From: Hyphomonas sp.
GTDB lineage: Bacteria > Pseudomonadota > Alphaproteobacteria > Caulobacterales > Hyphomonadaceae
Reading direction: 5' to 3'
Length of the DNA stretch: 64,000 bases
Assembly (NCBI GenBank): GCA_017792365.1
Contig: CP051229.1
Coordinates: forward strand, 1,736,001 to 1,800,000
The number at the start of each line of letters is the position of its first letter. The stretch's first letter is position 1. The notes below the pieces were generated by a model. The model saw nothing but the letters and a program-made list of their open reading frames with translations. It was not told the DNA's origin and did not search any database. The position numbers were made by a program, and so were the translations under genes. Of this stretch, positions 53,906-63,231 are shown piece by piece.

Positions 53906-55197
53906 CTAGCTTGTGAACTTCGATCCGTCCGCCGCCTTCTTGCGCAGGAGGTCAGACACGATAATCGACGGCACGGCCTCCGAAACCCGCTCGACAACCT
54001 TCAGCACGCGGTCCGCGCCGACATGGTCGCACAGATACATCGGCCCGCCCTTGTCGGCCGGCCAGCCATACCCGTTCAGCCACACCACATCTATGTCGGA
54101 TGCGCGCTGCGCCATGCCTTCCTCGAGAATGCGGGCGCCTTCGTTGATCATCGGGAACACACATTCCTCGATGATCTCCTCCTGCGTCACGGTCCGCTGC
54201 GGAAGTCCCGACTGCTCGGCGAATTCCTTCACGATCGCCGCGACTTCTTCCGACGGCGAACCGTTGCGCTGTTCGTCATAGTCGTAATACCCGGCGCCCG
54301 ATTTCTGGCCGCGGCGGTCCGTGCGCTCGCAGATCATGTCGCGAAGCGGGTTGGCCGTCTTCGCGCCCGGCTTCCAGCCGATGTCGAGACCGGCGAGGTC
54401 CGACATCTGGAACGGGCCCATGCGGAAGCCAAACGCGTTGAACGCAGCGTCGACATCCCACGGCATCGCGCCCTGCTTCACCAGCTGCTGCGCCGGCAGG
54501 CCGCGCGCATACAGGATCCGGTTGCCGACAAAGCCCGGGCACACGCCAACCAGCGCCGCCACCTTGCCGATCTTCTTGGCGAGGTCCATCGACGTGGCGA
54601 TCACCGTGTCCGACGTCTTGGCCGCGCGCACGATCTCCAGCAGCTTCATCACGTTCGCCGGCGAGAAGAAGTGCAGCCCGATCACGTCTTCAGGCCGCTT
54701 GGTCACCGAGGCGATCTCGTTGATGTCCAGCGCCGACGTGTTGGTCGCAAGGATCGCGCCCTGCTTGCAGACCGAATCCAGCTTGGTGAAGATCTCCTTC
54801 TTCACACCCATGTCTTCGAACACGGCCTCGATGATCAGGTCGCAATCCGCCAGGTCATCCATGCTCAGCGACGAGGTAATCCGCGCCATGCGCTCCGGCA
54901 CTTCCTCCATCGGGAACCGCCCGCGCGAAGCCGAACGCTCATAGTTCTTCTGGATGACGCCGGGCCGCGATCCAGCGCTTCCTGCTTCGTCTCCACGATG
55001 TGCACCGGAATGCCGACATTCACGAAGTTCATCGAGATGCCGCCGCCCATCGTCCCGGCCCCGATGATCCCGACCTTCTTGACTGGCTTCAGCGGCGTAT
55101 CCGCCGGCAGGCCTTCCACCACCCACGCCTTCTTCGTGGCGGCCGCAATGTATTCGGCGACGGCTTCTTTGGGTTCGATCGGATCAACAAGCGACAT
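53906..55197 (-). CDS. 3-hydroxyacyl-CoA dehydrogenase (frameshift near 54963)
   Basis: About 430 residues. Starts [20 protein letters not shown]; the NAD site is [20 protein letters not shown]. The frame breaks after [24 protein letters not shown] continues. Then [56 protein letters not shown], and a second C-terminal 3HCDH domain. It oxidises 3-hydroxyacyl-CoA in beta-oxidation. It matches only the dehydrogenase half of FadJ/FadB-type fused enzymes. The hydratase half is absent, and the start lies where the linker would be. Confidence 0.85.
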
Positions 55198-55402
55198 GGG
55201 GCTTCCTCAGGACTTCACGGCTGAAATTTCGAGACTTCCGTGCCGTGAAGCACCCTGATCGTCAACCTGACGCGCGCGCATACTGCCAGGCGGCGCAGAG
55301 GCCGATGCAGCGGAATTTTCATCCCCCGTGAACCAGCCGCCGCCCTCCGGCGTTCAATCGCACACGCCCGCGCCCCGCGGGCGTCCTTATCGGAGATGTG
55401 CA

Positions 55403-55619
55403 ATGAGCAGAACTCGGATGCTGGGTACCGGCCTTGCCCTGACAGGCGCGGGCCTCCTCGCCGCCATGGCGCTGAGAAAGTCGGCGAACCGTCGCCAGCA
55501 GCTGGCAAATACCAACGTACGGGACGCAGGCGTCGACAACATGCAGGACCCGCCTGAAAAGTGGGACCGTGTCGATGAAGCCAGCGACTTTCCCCGCCAG
55601 CGACCCGCCGGCCTACTGA
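55403..55619 (+). CDS. small protein with C-terminal SFPASDPP-type motif (frameshift near 55593)
   Basis: About 72 residues from ATG 55403 (GGAG upstream). A hydrophobic segment (GTGLALTGAGLLAAMALRKS), then NTNVRDAGVDNMQDPPEKWD and VDEASD. As written the frame continues FPRQRPAGLL to 55681. Removing one C from the CCCC at 55592-55595 gives FPASDPPAY and a stop at 55619, the classical '(D)SFPASDPPA' ending of this small-protein family. Function unknown. Confidence 0.7.
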
Positions 55620-55717
55620 CCGGCCGATCCCGCTTGACCGGCAGGATCGTTCCCCCACACTTCTCCCGGCGCAAGTTCTGAGATCGCAAAACCGCGACCG
55701 CGCGCCGGGAGGATTCC

Positions 55718-56290
55718 ATGAGACTGAAATTTCCCCGTATCGCGGCGCTGCGCGACAGCGAGATGTCCGAAGACCAGAAAGAGCGGATGGCCAAGGCGCG
55801 CACCGCCACCGGCGATACGCTCAACATCTTCCGCACGCTCATCCGCGCGCCCGACGCTTTCCGCGCCTTCCAGTGGTGGGGCGGCTACGTGCTCGGCCGC
55901 AACCATCTCTCGCCGCGCGATCGCGAGATCCTGATCCTCAGAACCGGCTGGCTCTGCAAGTCCGGCTACGAATGGACCCAGCACCACCGCATCGGCCTCG
56001 AATCCGGCCTGAACGCCGATGAAATCGAGGCCATCAAGACCGGCGCCCGCGCCGAGAACTGGACCCCGGAAGAACGCGCCCTCCTGCTCGCCGCCGATGA
56101 ACTCCACCGCGACCAGTTCATCACCGACGACACCTGGGCCCAGCTCCACGGCCATTTCAACGAGCGCCAGCTGATGGACGTCGTCTTCACCTGCGGCCAG
56201 TACACGCAGGTCTCCATGATCCTCAACTCGTTCGGCGTGCAGCTCGACAAGGGCCAGAAGCTCGATCCAGACCTCGACCACACGGCCTGA
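55718..56290 (+). CDS. carboxymuconolactone decarboxylase family protein
   Basis: 190 residues. All-helical CMD/AhpD-like fold: NIFRTLIRAPDAFRAFQWWG, LSPRDREILILRTGWLCKSG and EWTQHHRIGLESGL (His at the conserved place; the AhpD CxxC is absent). Substrate unknown. GCCGGGAGG site before the ATG; 7 bp before an SDR gene, so likely an operon. Confidence 0.88.
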   Translation: MRLKFPRIAALRDSEMSEDQKERMAKARTATGDTLNIFRTLIRAPDAFRAFQWWGGYVLGRNHLSPRDREILILRTGWLCKSGYEWTQHHRIGLESGLNADEIEAIKTGARAENWTPEERALLLAADELHRDQFITDDTWAQLHGHFNERQLMDVVFTCGQYTQVSMILNSFGVQLDKGQKLDPDLDHTA

Positions 56291-56297
56291 CCCCGTC

Positions 56298-57101
56298 ATG
56301 GCTGCGAACGGACGACTCAAAGGCAAGACCGCCATCATCGTCGGCGCCGGCCAGACCGCGGGCGACACGATCGGCAATGGCCGCGCCATGGCGATGCGCT
56401 TCGCCCAGGAGGGCGCAACTGTCCTCTGCGCCGACCGCAACCTCGAAAGCGCCCGCGAAACCGTCGAGAAGATCGAAGCCCTTGGCGGCAAGGCCATCGC
56501 CTGCGAAGTCGACGTGACCGAGACAGCGCAATGCGCCGCCCTCGCTCAGACCGCCCTGGAAAAACTCGGCCGCATCGACATCCTCGTAAACAATGTCGGC
56601 GTCGGCCACGGCGACGCCCCGCCCCACGCCATCGACGAGGACACGTGGGATCGCATCATGGACGTCAACCTCAAGTCCATGGTCATGACCATCCGCCACG
56701 TCCTGCCCGTCATGCGCCAGCAGAAATCGGGTGCAGTCCTCAATATCTCTTCGCTGGCCGCCATCGCGGGCCACCACATGGTCAGCTACGAGGTCTCGAA
56801 GATGGGCGTGAACCGCCTGACGACCGTCACGGCCGGCGGCAACGCCAAGTACAATATCCGCTGCAACTGCATCATGCCCGGCCTCATCGACACGCCAATG
56901 GCGATCAATTCCATCTCGAAGACCCGCGGCATTCCGGCCGAACAGCTGCGCGAGGAGCGAAACGCCCGGGTTCCCATGGGTCACATGGGCTCCGCCTGGG
57001 ACATCGCCAACGCCGCCCTCTTCCTCTGTTCGGACGAAGCCAGCTTCATCACCGGCGCGATCCTGCCGGTAGATGGCGGCATGTCGGTAAGGATCGGCTA
57101 G
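56298..57101 (+). CDS. short-chain dehydrogenase/reductase
   Basis: 267 residues. NAD(P) site IIVGAGQTAGDTIGNGRAMA (TGxxxGxG variant), NNVG, catalytic Ser in LNISSLAAIAG, and Tyr-x3-Lys in VSYEVSKMGVN. Ends DGGMSVRIG as usual. Oxidises or reduces an alcohol/ketone; pairing with the CMD protein and the acyl-CoA dehydrogenase nearby suggests degradation of a carboxylic compound, which is inference. Confidence 0.92.
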   Translation: MAANGRLKGKTAIIVGAGQTAGDTIGNGRAMAMRFAQEGATVLCADRNLESARETVEKIEALGGKAIACEVDVTETAQCAALAQTALEKLGRIDILVNNVGVGHGDAPPHAIDEDTWDRIMDVNLKSMVMTIRHVLPVMRQQKSGAVLNISSLAAIAGHHMVSYEVSKMGVNRLTTVTAGGNAKYNIRCNCIMPGLIDTPMAINSISKTRGIPAEQLREERNARVPMGHMGSAWDIANAALFLCSDEASFITGAILPVDGGMSVRIG

Positions 57102-57202
57102 GAACGGCTATCCCCCATAATCGCGGTCCGGCTTGACCCAGTTTATTTTCAATCAATGTAAACCGGTGAAAGCTACAGTCTTGGTTCGATTGGTAGTTCG
57201 CG

Positions 57203-57553
57203 ATGTTCAAGAAGAAGAACCAAGGGGGAAGTGCATTATCAGACAGGATCAAGGCCGTCTCCGGCCACGATACGTCTGAAGAGCGGAGCTATGTCGACAC
57301 CCACATCCGCAAGGGCGACCGCGCCAAGCGTGATCCAACCTACAAGCAGGCGACCATCCAGCTGCGCGGCGGCGAGCGCCTCCCGGTCGTCGTGAAGAAC
57401 GTCTCGGACACCGGCGCCCGCATCGAATTCTTCAAGGACATACCCCTCTCCGACGTCGTGTACCTGATCGAACCGACCCTCAACATCCAGACCTGGTGCG
57501 ACGTGGTCTGGGAAGAGGACAACAGCGCCGGCCTGCACTTCATCGAAAGCTGA
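57203..57553 (+). CDS. PilZ domain protein
   Basis: 116 residues. Lysine-rich start MFKKKNQGGSAL. PilZ features: RAKRDPTYKQATIQLRGGE, NVSDTGARIEFFKDIPL (the D/N-x-S-x-x-G box), and CDVVWEEDNSAGLHF. The RxxxR part is weak (KGDRAKRD), so c-di-GMP binding is possible but uncertain. Single-domain. Confidence 0.85.
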   Translation: MFKKKNQGGSALSDRIKAVSGHDTSEERSYVDTHIRKGDRAKRDPTYKQATIQLRGGERLPVVVKNVSDTGARIEFFKDIPLSDVVYLIEPTLNIQTWCDVVWEEDNSAGLHFIES

Positions 57554-57610
57554 CCCCGTGCGGCGACGCCGCAGCTGTACAATCAGGTCCGCAATCCCCA
57601 GTTTCGGGGC

Positions 57611-58009
57611 ATGGATCAGCCAGAACACCCCCCGAAACCGGATACCTGGACCACCATCAAGCGCGGCCTGCGCATCCGGTGCCCCAATTGCGGAAACGGC
57701 AGGCTGCTCGCCGGCTACCTGAAACCGGCTGACAGCTGCTCGTCATGCCATGAAGACTTCACCAGCCTGCGTGCCGACGACGGCCCGGCCTGGGCTACGA
57801 TCATCCTCGTCGGCCACCTCGTCTCGCCCTCATTCCTGCTGTTCGCGACGCCGGACGACACGCTGCGCCTGATCGGCTTCATCATCGTCGTGTCGATCAT
57901 GCTGGGGCTGACGTTCTTCTTCCTGCCGCGCATGAAGGGTCTCTTCATGGCGCTGATCTGGCGCAATAACGCAGGCGCCGCCGCGATCGACGCGACGACG
58001 CCCGACTAG
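57611..58009 (+). CDS. DUF983 family membrane protein with zinc-ribbon
   Basis: 132 residues. RGLRIRCPNCGNGRLLAGYL and CSSCHEDFTSLRADDGPAWA: two Cys pairs (zinc ribbon) then two membrane helices (about 72-90, 92-112). DUF983 proteins are often found near cytochrome oxidase genes, but not here. Function unknown. Confidence 0.88.
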   Translation: MDQPEHPPKPDTWTTIKRGLRIRCPNCGNGRLLAGYLKPADSCSSCHEDFTSLRADDGPAWATIILVGHLVSPSFLLFATPDDTLRLIGFIIVVSIMLGLTFFFLPRMKGLFMALIWRNNAGAAAIDATTPD

Positions 58010-58046
58010 TCTTCTCAAGTCTCGATCGCCCTGCGAAAGCGGCGGT

Positions 58047-61000
58047 CTAGAAGTCGCCGCTCTTCAGCAGCGCCTTGTCGTCCTCGGTCAGCGGCGTCGC
58101 CAGCTTTCCAGCCTTCGGCTTGATCCACTGCTCGACGCTGTCCACGATCGAATAGATCGCAGGCACGATGATGAGCGACAGCACGGTCGACGAGAACAGC
58201 CCGCCGATCACCGCCACAGCCATCGGCTGGCGGAACCCGGCGCCCTCGCCAATACCGAGCGCCGTCGGCAGCATCCCTGCAGACATCGCAACCGTGGTCA
58301 TCACGATCGGACGCGCCCGTTCCTTACAGGCCGCGATGATCGCATCGTAGGTAGAGGTCGTGTACTCCTCCGCCTCGATCGCGAACTCCACCAGCAGGAT
58401 CGAGTTCTTCGCCGCAACCCCAAGCAACAGCACGCAGCCGATCATCACCGGCATGGAAATCTCCATACCCGTAATGTGCAGCGCCACGAACGCGCCAAGG
58501 AAGCAGAGCGGCAGCGACAAGAGGATCGTGATCGGCCGGAAAATCGACCGGAACAGCAGCACCATGACCGAGTAGATCAGCGCAACGCCCGAAAGCAGCG
58601 CCACGATGATGCCGCCGAACATTTCCGCCTCGGCCTGCTCGTTGCCGATCCGCGAACGCTCAACGCCCTCCGGCAGGTTCTGCATGGTCGGTGTCCCGTC
58701 CACCGCAGACGTCGCCTGTCCGGACGTGTAGCCCGGTCCGAAGTCCGCCTGCACAGACGCGCTCCGCTTGCGGTCAAGACGCGTGATCTTGCCCGGACCA
58801 GCCTCGAAGCTGATATCGGCCACCGCGCCCAGCGTGGTCGTCCGCCCGTCGAGCGTCGGAACCCGCAGCTGCGCCAGTTCGGCAAGGTTCGTGCGAACCT
58901 CATCCGGCAGGCGCACCCGGATCGGCAGGCGTTGCTCGCCTTCCGAATACTTCGGCGTGTTGGCTTCGATATCGCCGGTGGTTGCAATCCGCGCCACCTG
59001 GGCGATCGCCGCCGTGCTGACGTTCAGCCGCGAGGCCTCGCCCGGCTTGGGCCGGATCACCAGCTCCGGTCCCGGAGGCGCCGGGAACATCCGCGGGTTC
59101 CGGATCTCTTCGAGCTGACGCATGTCGCGCAGCAGCGCCAGCTGCGTCTCCTCAAGGAGTTCGCCGTCATCGCTGGTCAGCAGGATGTTGACGTCCGATC
59201 CGCCCGGTCCGCCGCCCGTCATGAGCGCCGTAACGCGGATGTCGGGGATCTGCTTCAGCTGCGGACGAATGTACTGCTTCAGCTCCTCGGTCGACATCTC
59301 ATGGCCATCGACCATCACCAGCGTCGCTGATCCCGACGTCACGCCGGAACCCATGCCGGTCATCGCCGCCTCGGATCCGCCGCCGCCAATGGCGATGAAG
59401 ACATCCTCGGTATCCGGCTGCGCCAGCAATAGCTCGTTCAGGTCCGCCGCGGCCCGCTCCATCTGCGCAACCGTCGTGCCCGGAGGCGCGTCGATCTGGA
59501 ACTGGATGTAGCCGGGATCCTCTGTCGGAATGAACCCCTGCGGCAGCGTCGCGGCTGCGGCGACCATCGCCAGGAACGAACCCGTGCCGATGACGAAGAA
59601 CGTGAAGAAGCGATGCTTCAGGCACCAGTGCAGCGGCTTCTCGTAGAACGCCGGCAGCTTGCGCGCATCGTGCGAATGCTTCGGCGTCTTCATGAAGTAG
59701 GCGCACATCAAGGGCGTCACGAATCGCGCAATCGCCAGCGAGAACAGGACAGCCACCGCAACGGTGATGCCGAACTCGATGAAGAACTGCCCCGGAATGC
59801 CCGGCATGAACGACACCGGCAGGAACACCACCGCAATCGCCGCTGTACACGCCACAACCGCAAGCCCGATCGCATCCGCGCCCTCAAGCGAGGCGCGGAA
59901 CGGCGTCTGCCCCGCCAGCGTCCGCTTCTGGATGTTCTCGATCTCCACGATGGCGTCATCGACGAGAATCCCGATCACCAGCGTCAGCGCCAGCAGCGTC
60001 ACCACGTTGAGGCTGAAGCCCAGCAGCGAGATCACGAAGAAAGTCGGGATCAGCGACAATGGCATCGCCGTCGCCGCAATCAGCGTCGCACGCCAGTCGC
60101 GCAGGAACAGGAACACAACCAGCGCCGCGAGGATCATGCCCTCGATCAGCACCGCCTCGGTCGCATGGAAGTTCGCGCGCGTATCATCCGTGATCGAGAA
60201 GATCTTGGTGATCTCCAGCCCCGGATACTGCGCCTCCAGCTCCTCGATCGACTCCAGCACGCCATCCTCGACATCGACCTCGGACGCCGTATCCACCTTG
60301 ACGATGTTGAAGCCGGCGACCGGCCTGCCGTTCAGGCGCGCAAACCCGCGCACCTCGCCCGTCCCGTCGCCAACGCTGGCGACGTCCGCAAGACGCACAT
60401 AGGTGCCGTTGCGGATCGGGATCTGGAGATCGCGAATGCCCTCGACCGAAATCGACTCGCCAATCACCCGCAGCGTCGTTTCAGCCCCGCCAACCTCGGC
60501 GCGGCCGCCGCCATAATTGCGGAAATACTGCCGCAACGCGCCGTTGACCTCCGCCGCGATCACGCCAAGCGACGCCATCCGCACAGGGTCCAGCGTCACG
60601 TTGATCTCGCGATCGACGCCGCCCACGCGCTGCACCTGCCCTACGCCGCGAACGGCCTGAAGATCGCGCGAAATGCGGTCGTCGATGAACCAAGACAATT
60701 CGCTCGGCGTCATCTGCGGCGCGCTCACCGCAAATGTCATCAGCGTGCCGCCGGTGAAGTCCGGCGCCGAAATGATCGGCTCCTGGATATCGGCCGGCAA
60801 CTCGATTCGGATCTGGTCGATGCGCGATTGCACATCGTCCTTCGCCTTCTGCAGGTCTGTTCCGATCTCGAACTGCACGATCGTCGTCGACGCGCCAAGC
60901 GACACGTCCGACTGGATGATGTCGATATTCGGCAGCGTGGCGATGGAGTTCTCCACCAGCCGCGTGACCTGGTTTTCCAGCTCGGTCGCCGCCGCGCCTT

Positions 61001-61160
61001 CCTGCGGCACGGTCACGATCACCGCCGGGAAGGCGATGTTCGGGAATTGTTTGATGGGAAGCTGCGTGTAGGAAAAGATCCCTGCAATCGTCAGCAGCGT
61101 GAATGCGACGACGACCGGAATGGGATTCCGGATCGCCCAGCTCGAGACGCGAAGGTTCAT
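58047..61160 (-). CDS. RND-type efflux transporter (HAE-1/AcrB-like)
   Basis: 1037 residues, full RND length, 12 membrane helices with two large periplasmic loops. VVAFTLLTIAGIFSYTQLPI at the start; the proton-relay Asp pair in VIGILVDDAIVEIENIQKR (helix 4); GFIPTEDPGYIQFQIDAPPG; and a helix-12 end ATPLTEDD. It exports drugs or lipophilic compounds, driven by protons. Its ATG overlaps the adaptor stop by 4 bp. No outer-membrane channel gene is present here. Confidence 0.94.
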   Translation of the reverse strand: MNLRVSSWAIRNPIPVVVAFTLLTIAGIFSYTQLPIKQFPNIAFPAVIVTVPQEGAAATELENQVTRLVENSIATLPNIDIIQSDVSLGASTTIVQFEIGTDLQKAKDDVQSRIDQIRIELPADIQEPIISAPDFTGGTLMTFAVSAPQMTPSELSWFIDDRISRDLQAVRGVGQVQRVGGVDREINVTLDPVRMASLGVIAAEVNGALRQYFRNYGGGRAEVGGAETTLRVIGESISVEGIRDLQIPIRNGTYVRLADVASVGDGTGEVRGFARLNGRPVAGFNIVKVDTASEVDVEDGVLESIEELEAQYPGLEITKIFSITDDTRANFHATEAVLIEGMILAALVVFLFLRDWRATLIAATAMPLSLIPTFFVISLLGFSLNVVTLLALTLVIGILVDDAIVEIENIQKRTLAGQTPFRASLEGADAIGLAVVACTAAIAVVFLPVSFMPGIPGQFFIEFGITVAVAVLFSLAIARFVTPLMCAYFMKTPKHSHDARKLPAFYEKPLHWCLKHRFFTFFVIGTGSFLAMVAAAATLPQGFIPTEDPGYIQFQIDAPPGTTVAQMERAAADLNELLLAQPDTEDVFIAIGGGGSEAAMTGMGSGVTSGSATLVMVDGHEMSTEELKQYIRPQLKQIPDIRVTALMTGGGPGGSDVNILLTSDDGELLEETQLALLRDMRQLEEIRNPRMFPAPPGPELVIRPKPGEASRLNVSTAAIAQVARIATTGDIEANTPKYSEGEQRLPIRVRLPDEVRTNLAELAQLRVPTLDGRTTTLGAVADISFEAGPGKITRLDRKRSASVQADFGPGYTSGQATSAVDGTPTMQNLPEGVERSRIGNEQAEAEMFGGIIVALLSGVALIYSVMVLLFRSIFRPITILLSLPLCFLGAFVALHITGMEISMPVMIGCVLLLGVAAKNSILLVEFAIEAEEYTTSTYDAIIAACKERARPIVMTTVAMSAGMLPTALGIGEGAGFRQPMAVAVIGGLFSSTVLSLIIVPAIYSIVDSVEQWIKPKAGKLATPLTEDDKALLKSGDF

Positions 61161-62326
61161 TGCTGGCCCGCCTGCCCCACATTGGCGACGCCGCGCGCTT
61201 CATCGTTCTCGACAGGCTGGATCACATCGCCTTCGAGCTGGAAAGCAGCCCCGGTCGCCAGCACACGCGTACCCGCCGGCGGCCCTTCGACCACCTGCAC
61301 GTACTCGCCAATCCGTTCGCCAAGTTTCACCGGCGCACGCTGCAGCACGTTGTTCTCGTCCACGCGCATCAGCACCGGGCCGCCCGCTTCATAGCGCACG
61401 GCGCCCGCCAGCACGGTCAGGATCTCGTCCTGGTTGCCGGCAAACCGCGCCTCGGCAAAGCTGCCGGCGCGCAGCGCTTCATCATACGGCAGCTCGATCC
61501 GCGCGCTGCCCAGACCCGTGCGCTCATCGACGCGCGGGCTCAGGAAGCGGATCTCGCCCTCGAACACTTCGCCAGTCGGCAGGCTCACAAACGCCTTCTC
61601 GCCAACCTCGAGGTGCGCCAGCTGGATATCCGGCAGCTCCGCATCCAGTTCGACAAGGCCCTCGCGCGCAATCCGGAAATACGGCGCCATCGAGCCGGCC
61701 GTTGCGATCTCGCCCGGACGCAAATTCCGCTCGAGGATCACGCCCGCAACCGGCGCACGAAGCGTCATCCGCGACTGCCGCACGCGCATCTCGTTGACCG
61801 CAGCCTCCGAAGCGTTGACCGCAGCCCGCGCCTGCGCCGCTTCCATGCGGCGCATCTCGATCATCTCGGCCGACATCGCGCCGGCTTCGCCAAGGCTCTC
61901 GGCGCGCGCCAGCTGGCTTTCCTTGAACTCCGCCGTCGCAGCCTGCGTCGCCATTGTGGCTTCGGCCTGCGCGATCTGGGCCTGCAGCAACGCGCCGTCC
62001 AGACGCGCCAGACGCGCGCCCTTCTCGACCTGGTCGCCTTCGTCGACATAAACCTCGGCCACGCGGAAGCCCGAAAGCTCCGAACCGACAGCCGCTTCCT
62101 CGCGCACGACGAGGCGTCCCGTCGCGACGATTTCTTCCGACAGGCTGCGGCGCTCGATGCGCGTCACGCGCATGCTCTGCTCACTGCCCTCAGTCGCCCT
62201 GGCCGCCTGAGTCGCCTCGCCCTGCGGAGCTTCCGCCGCAGGCGCGGGCTTCTGGCCGCAGGCGCCAAGCGCCAGCGAGAGCGCGACCACGCCGACGCCC
62301 GTTTTCATCAGATTGCGCGAATGCAT
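61157..62326 (-). CDS. RND efflux periplasmic adaptor (membrane fusion protein)
   Basis: 389 residues. Lipoprotein signal LSLALGACGQ. Lipoyl half-motifs VGSELSGFRVAEVYVDEGDQ and LRAPVAGVILERNLRPGEIA flank a helical hairpin (about residues 105-165); beta-barrel domain AELPDIQLAHLEVGEKAFVS. Bridges the RND pump to an outer-membrane channel. Divergent from a tetR gene that probably represses it. Confidence 0.93.
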   Translation of the reverse strand: MHSRNLMKTGVGVVALSLALGACGQKPAPAAEAPQGEATQAARATEGSEQSMRVTRIERRSLSEEIVATGRLVVREEAAVGSELSGFRVAEVYVDEGDQVEKGARLARLDGALLQAQIAQAEATMATQAATAEFKESQLARAESLGEAGAMSAEMIEMRRMEAAQARAAVNASEAAVNEMRVRQSRMTLRAPVAGVILERNLRPGEIATAGSMAPYFRIAREGLVELDAELPDIQLAHLEVGEKAFVSLPTGEVFEGEIRFLSPRVDERTGLGSARIELPYDEALRAGSFAEARFAGNQDEILTVLAGAVRYEAGGPVLMRVDENNVLQRAPVKLGERIGEYVQVVEGPPAGTRVLATGAAFQLEGDVIQPVENDEARGVANVGQAGQQ

Positions 62327-62353
62327 GTTTTGTTATCCTTGCGCGTTTCGGGG

Positions 62354-62371
62354 AGTATTTATCTAGTATTT
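62354..62371 (-). promoter_or_regulatory. AT-rich direct repeat at the adaptor promoter
   Basis: AGTATTT at 62354-62360 and again at 62365-62371 (11-bp period), in the only AT-rich stretch of the 284-bp divergent region, 28-45 bp before the adaptor start. Likely covers the -10 region; could bind a regulator. Confidence 0.35.
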
Positions 62372-62468
62372 TGTTTTATATTGCGTTTCCGGCTGTCCCG
62401 CCGGTTGCTCAGACCACTGCGTCAATTTCGCCGTCCACTGACGTTTCATCGGCGAACGATATCGACCT

Positions 62469-62517
62469 CACTGCTCCGATACACTACTTCAGCAGTGTTG
62501 GAAACTCCAGCGTTTCC
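62469..62517. promoter_or_regulatory. two palindromes, candidate TetR operators
   Basis: CACTGCT (62469-62475) with AGCAGTG (62491-62497), 15-nt spacer; and directly after it GGAAAC (62500-62505) with GTTTCC (62512-62517), 6-nt spacer. Both lie between the divergent RND operon and tetR, where TetR regulators usually bind. Which one (if any) is the operator is not known. Confidence 0.45.
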
Positions 62518-62610
62518 ATATCTCACGCCCCTATGGCTCGAAAAGGTGGTCATCGCGTTAAATGGATCAAGTTTTCGCGCGCAATTGCATGAACGTGTGG
62601 CCTTTCTGAC

Positions 62611-63219
62611 ATGGTTACAGCCGCTACTCCCGCCGAGGATAACGACCTGCGAGACCGTATCCTGTCAGCAGCGAAACGAATCTTTCTCGAAGGCGCCCCC
62701 GAAACCGCAACCATGGACGCCGTCGCCCAGTCGGCCGGCATGTCGAAGAAGACCATCTACCGCGAGTTCAAGAGCCAGCTTGAGCTCATGATCGCGCTGA
62801 TGAAGGAAAACCGCACCGACTTCGGCCAGATCCCGCCGCCCGACCCCAACGAACCGCTCGACGAACAACTCACCCGGCTCATCGTCCGCGTCGTGTCCTA
62901 CGTCATGGCGCCAAACTCGATGGCGCTGATCCGCCTGATCGTCTCCGAAATCCGCCGTTACCCCGAACTCCTCAAGGAGCACAAACAGCGCGGCCTGCCC
63001 GTGGAAGTCGTCGCCGACTGGTTCCGCCACGACATCGTGAAAGCGGCCTACGACTTCGACGATCCCGAGGACGCCGCCGCCATGGTCATCGGCATGGTTG
63101 TCCAGGATGCCCCGTTCAAGCTGATCTTCCTGCCGACCGAAACGCTGCCGGACGAAGAACTCGAACGCCGCGCGCGCACTGGCGTCAGGATTTTCCTGCG
63201 CGGCATCGCCAAGGCCTAG
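62611..63219 (+). CDS. TetR/AcrR family regulator
   Basis: 202 residues. The N-terminal HTH: RDRILSAAKRIFLEGAPETA, TMDAVAQSAGMSKKTIYREF. The C-terminal ligand domain is of the AefR-like type (LTRLIVRVVSYVMAPNSMAL, IRLIVSEIRRYPELL). Divergent from the RND pump, so probably its repressor, released by a pump substrate. Confidence 0.92.
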   Translation: MVTAATPAEDNDLRDRILSAAKRIFLEGAPETATMDAVAQSAGMSKKTIYREFKSQLELMIALMKENRTDFGQIPPPDPNEPLDEQLTRLIVRVVSYVMAPNSMALIRLIVSEIRRYPELLKEHKQRGLPVEVVADWFRHDIVKAAYDFDDPEDAAAMVIGMVVQDAPFKLIFLPTETLPDEELERRARTGVRIFLRGIAKA

Positions 63220-63231
63220 CCTTCCGCCCGC

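Noticed and set aside
59613-62791. Two very long Arg-rich plus-strand frames opposite the RND pump and adaptor
   Set aside because: Mirror frames of GC-rich coding sequence; no domain or start-site support.
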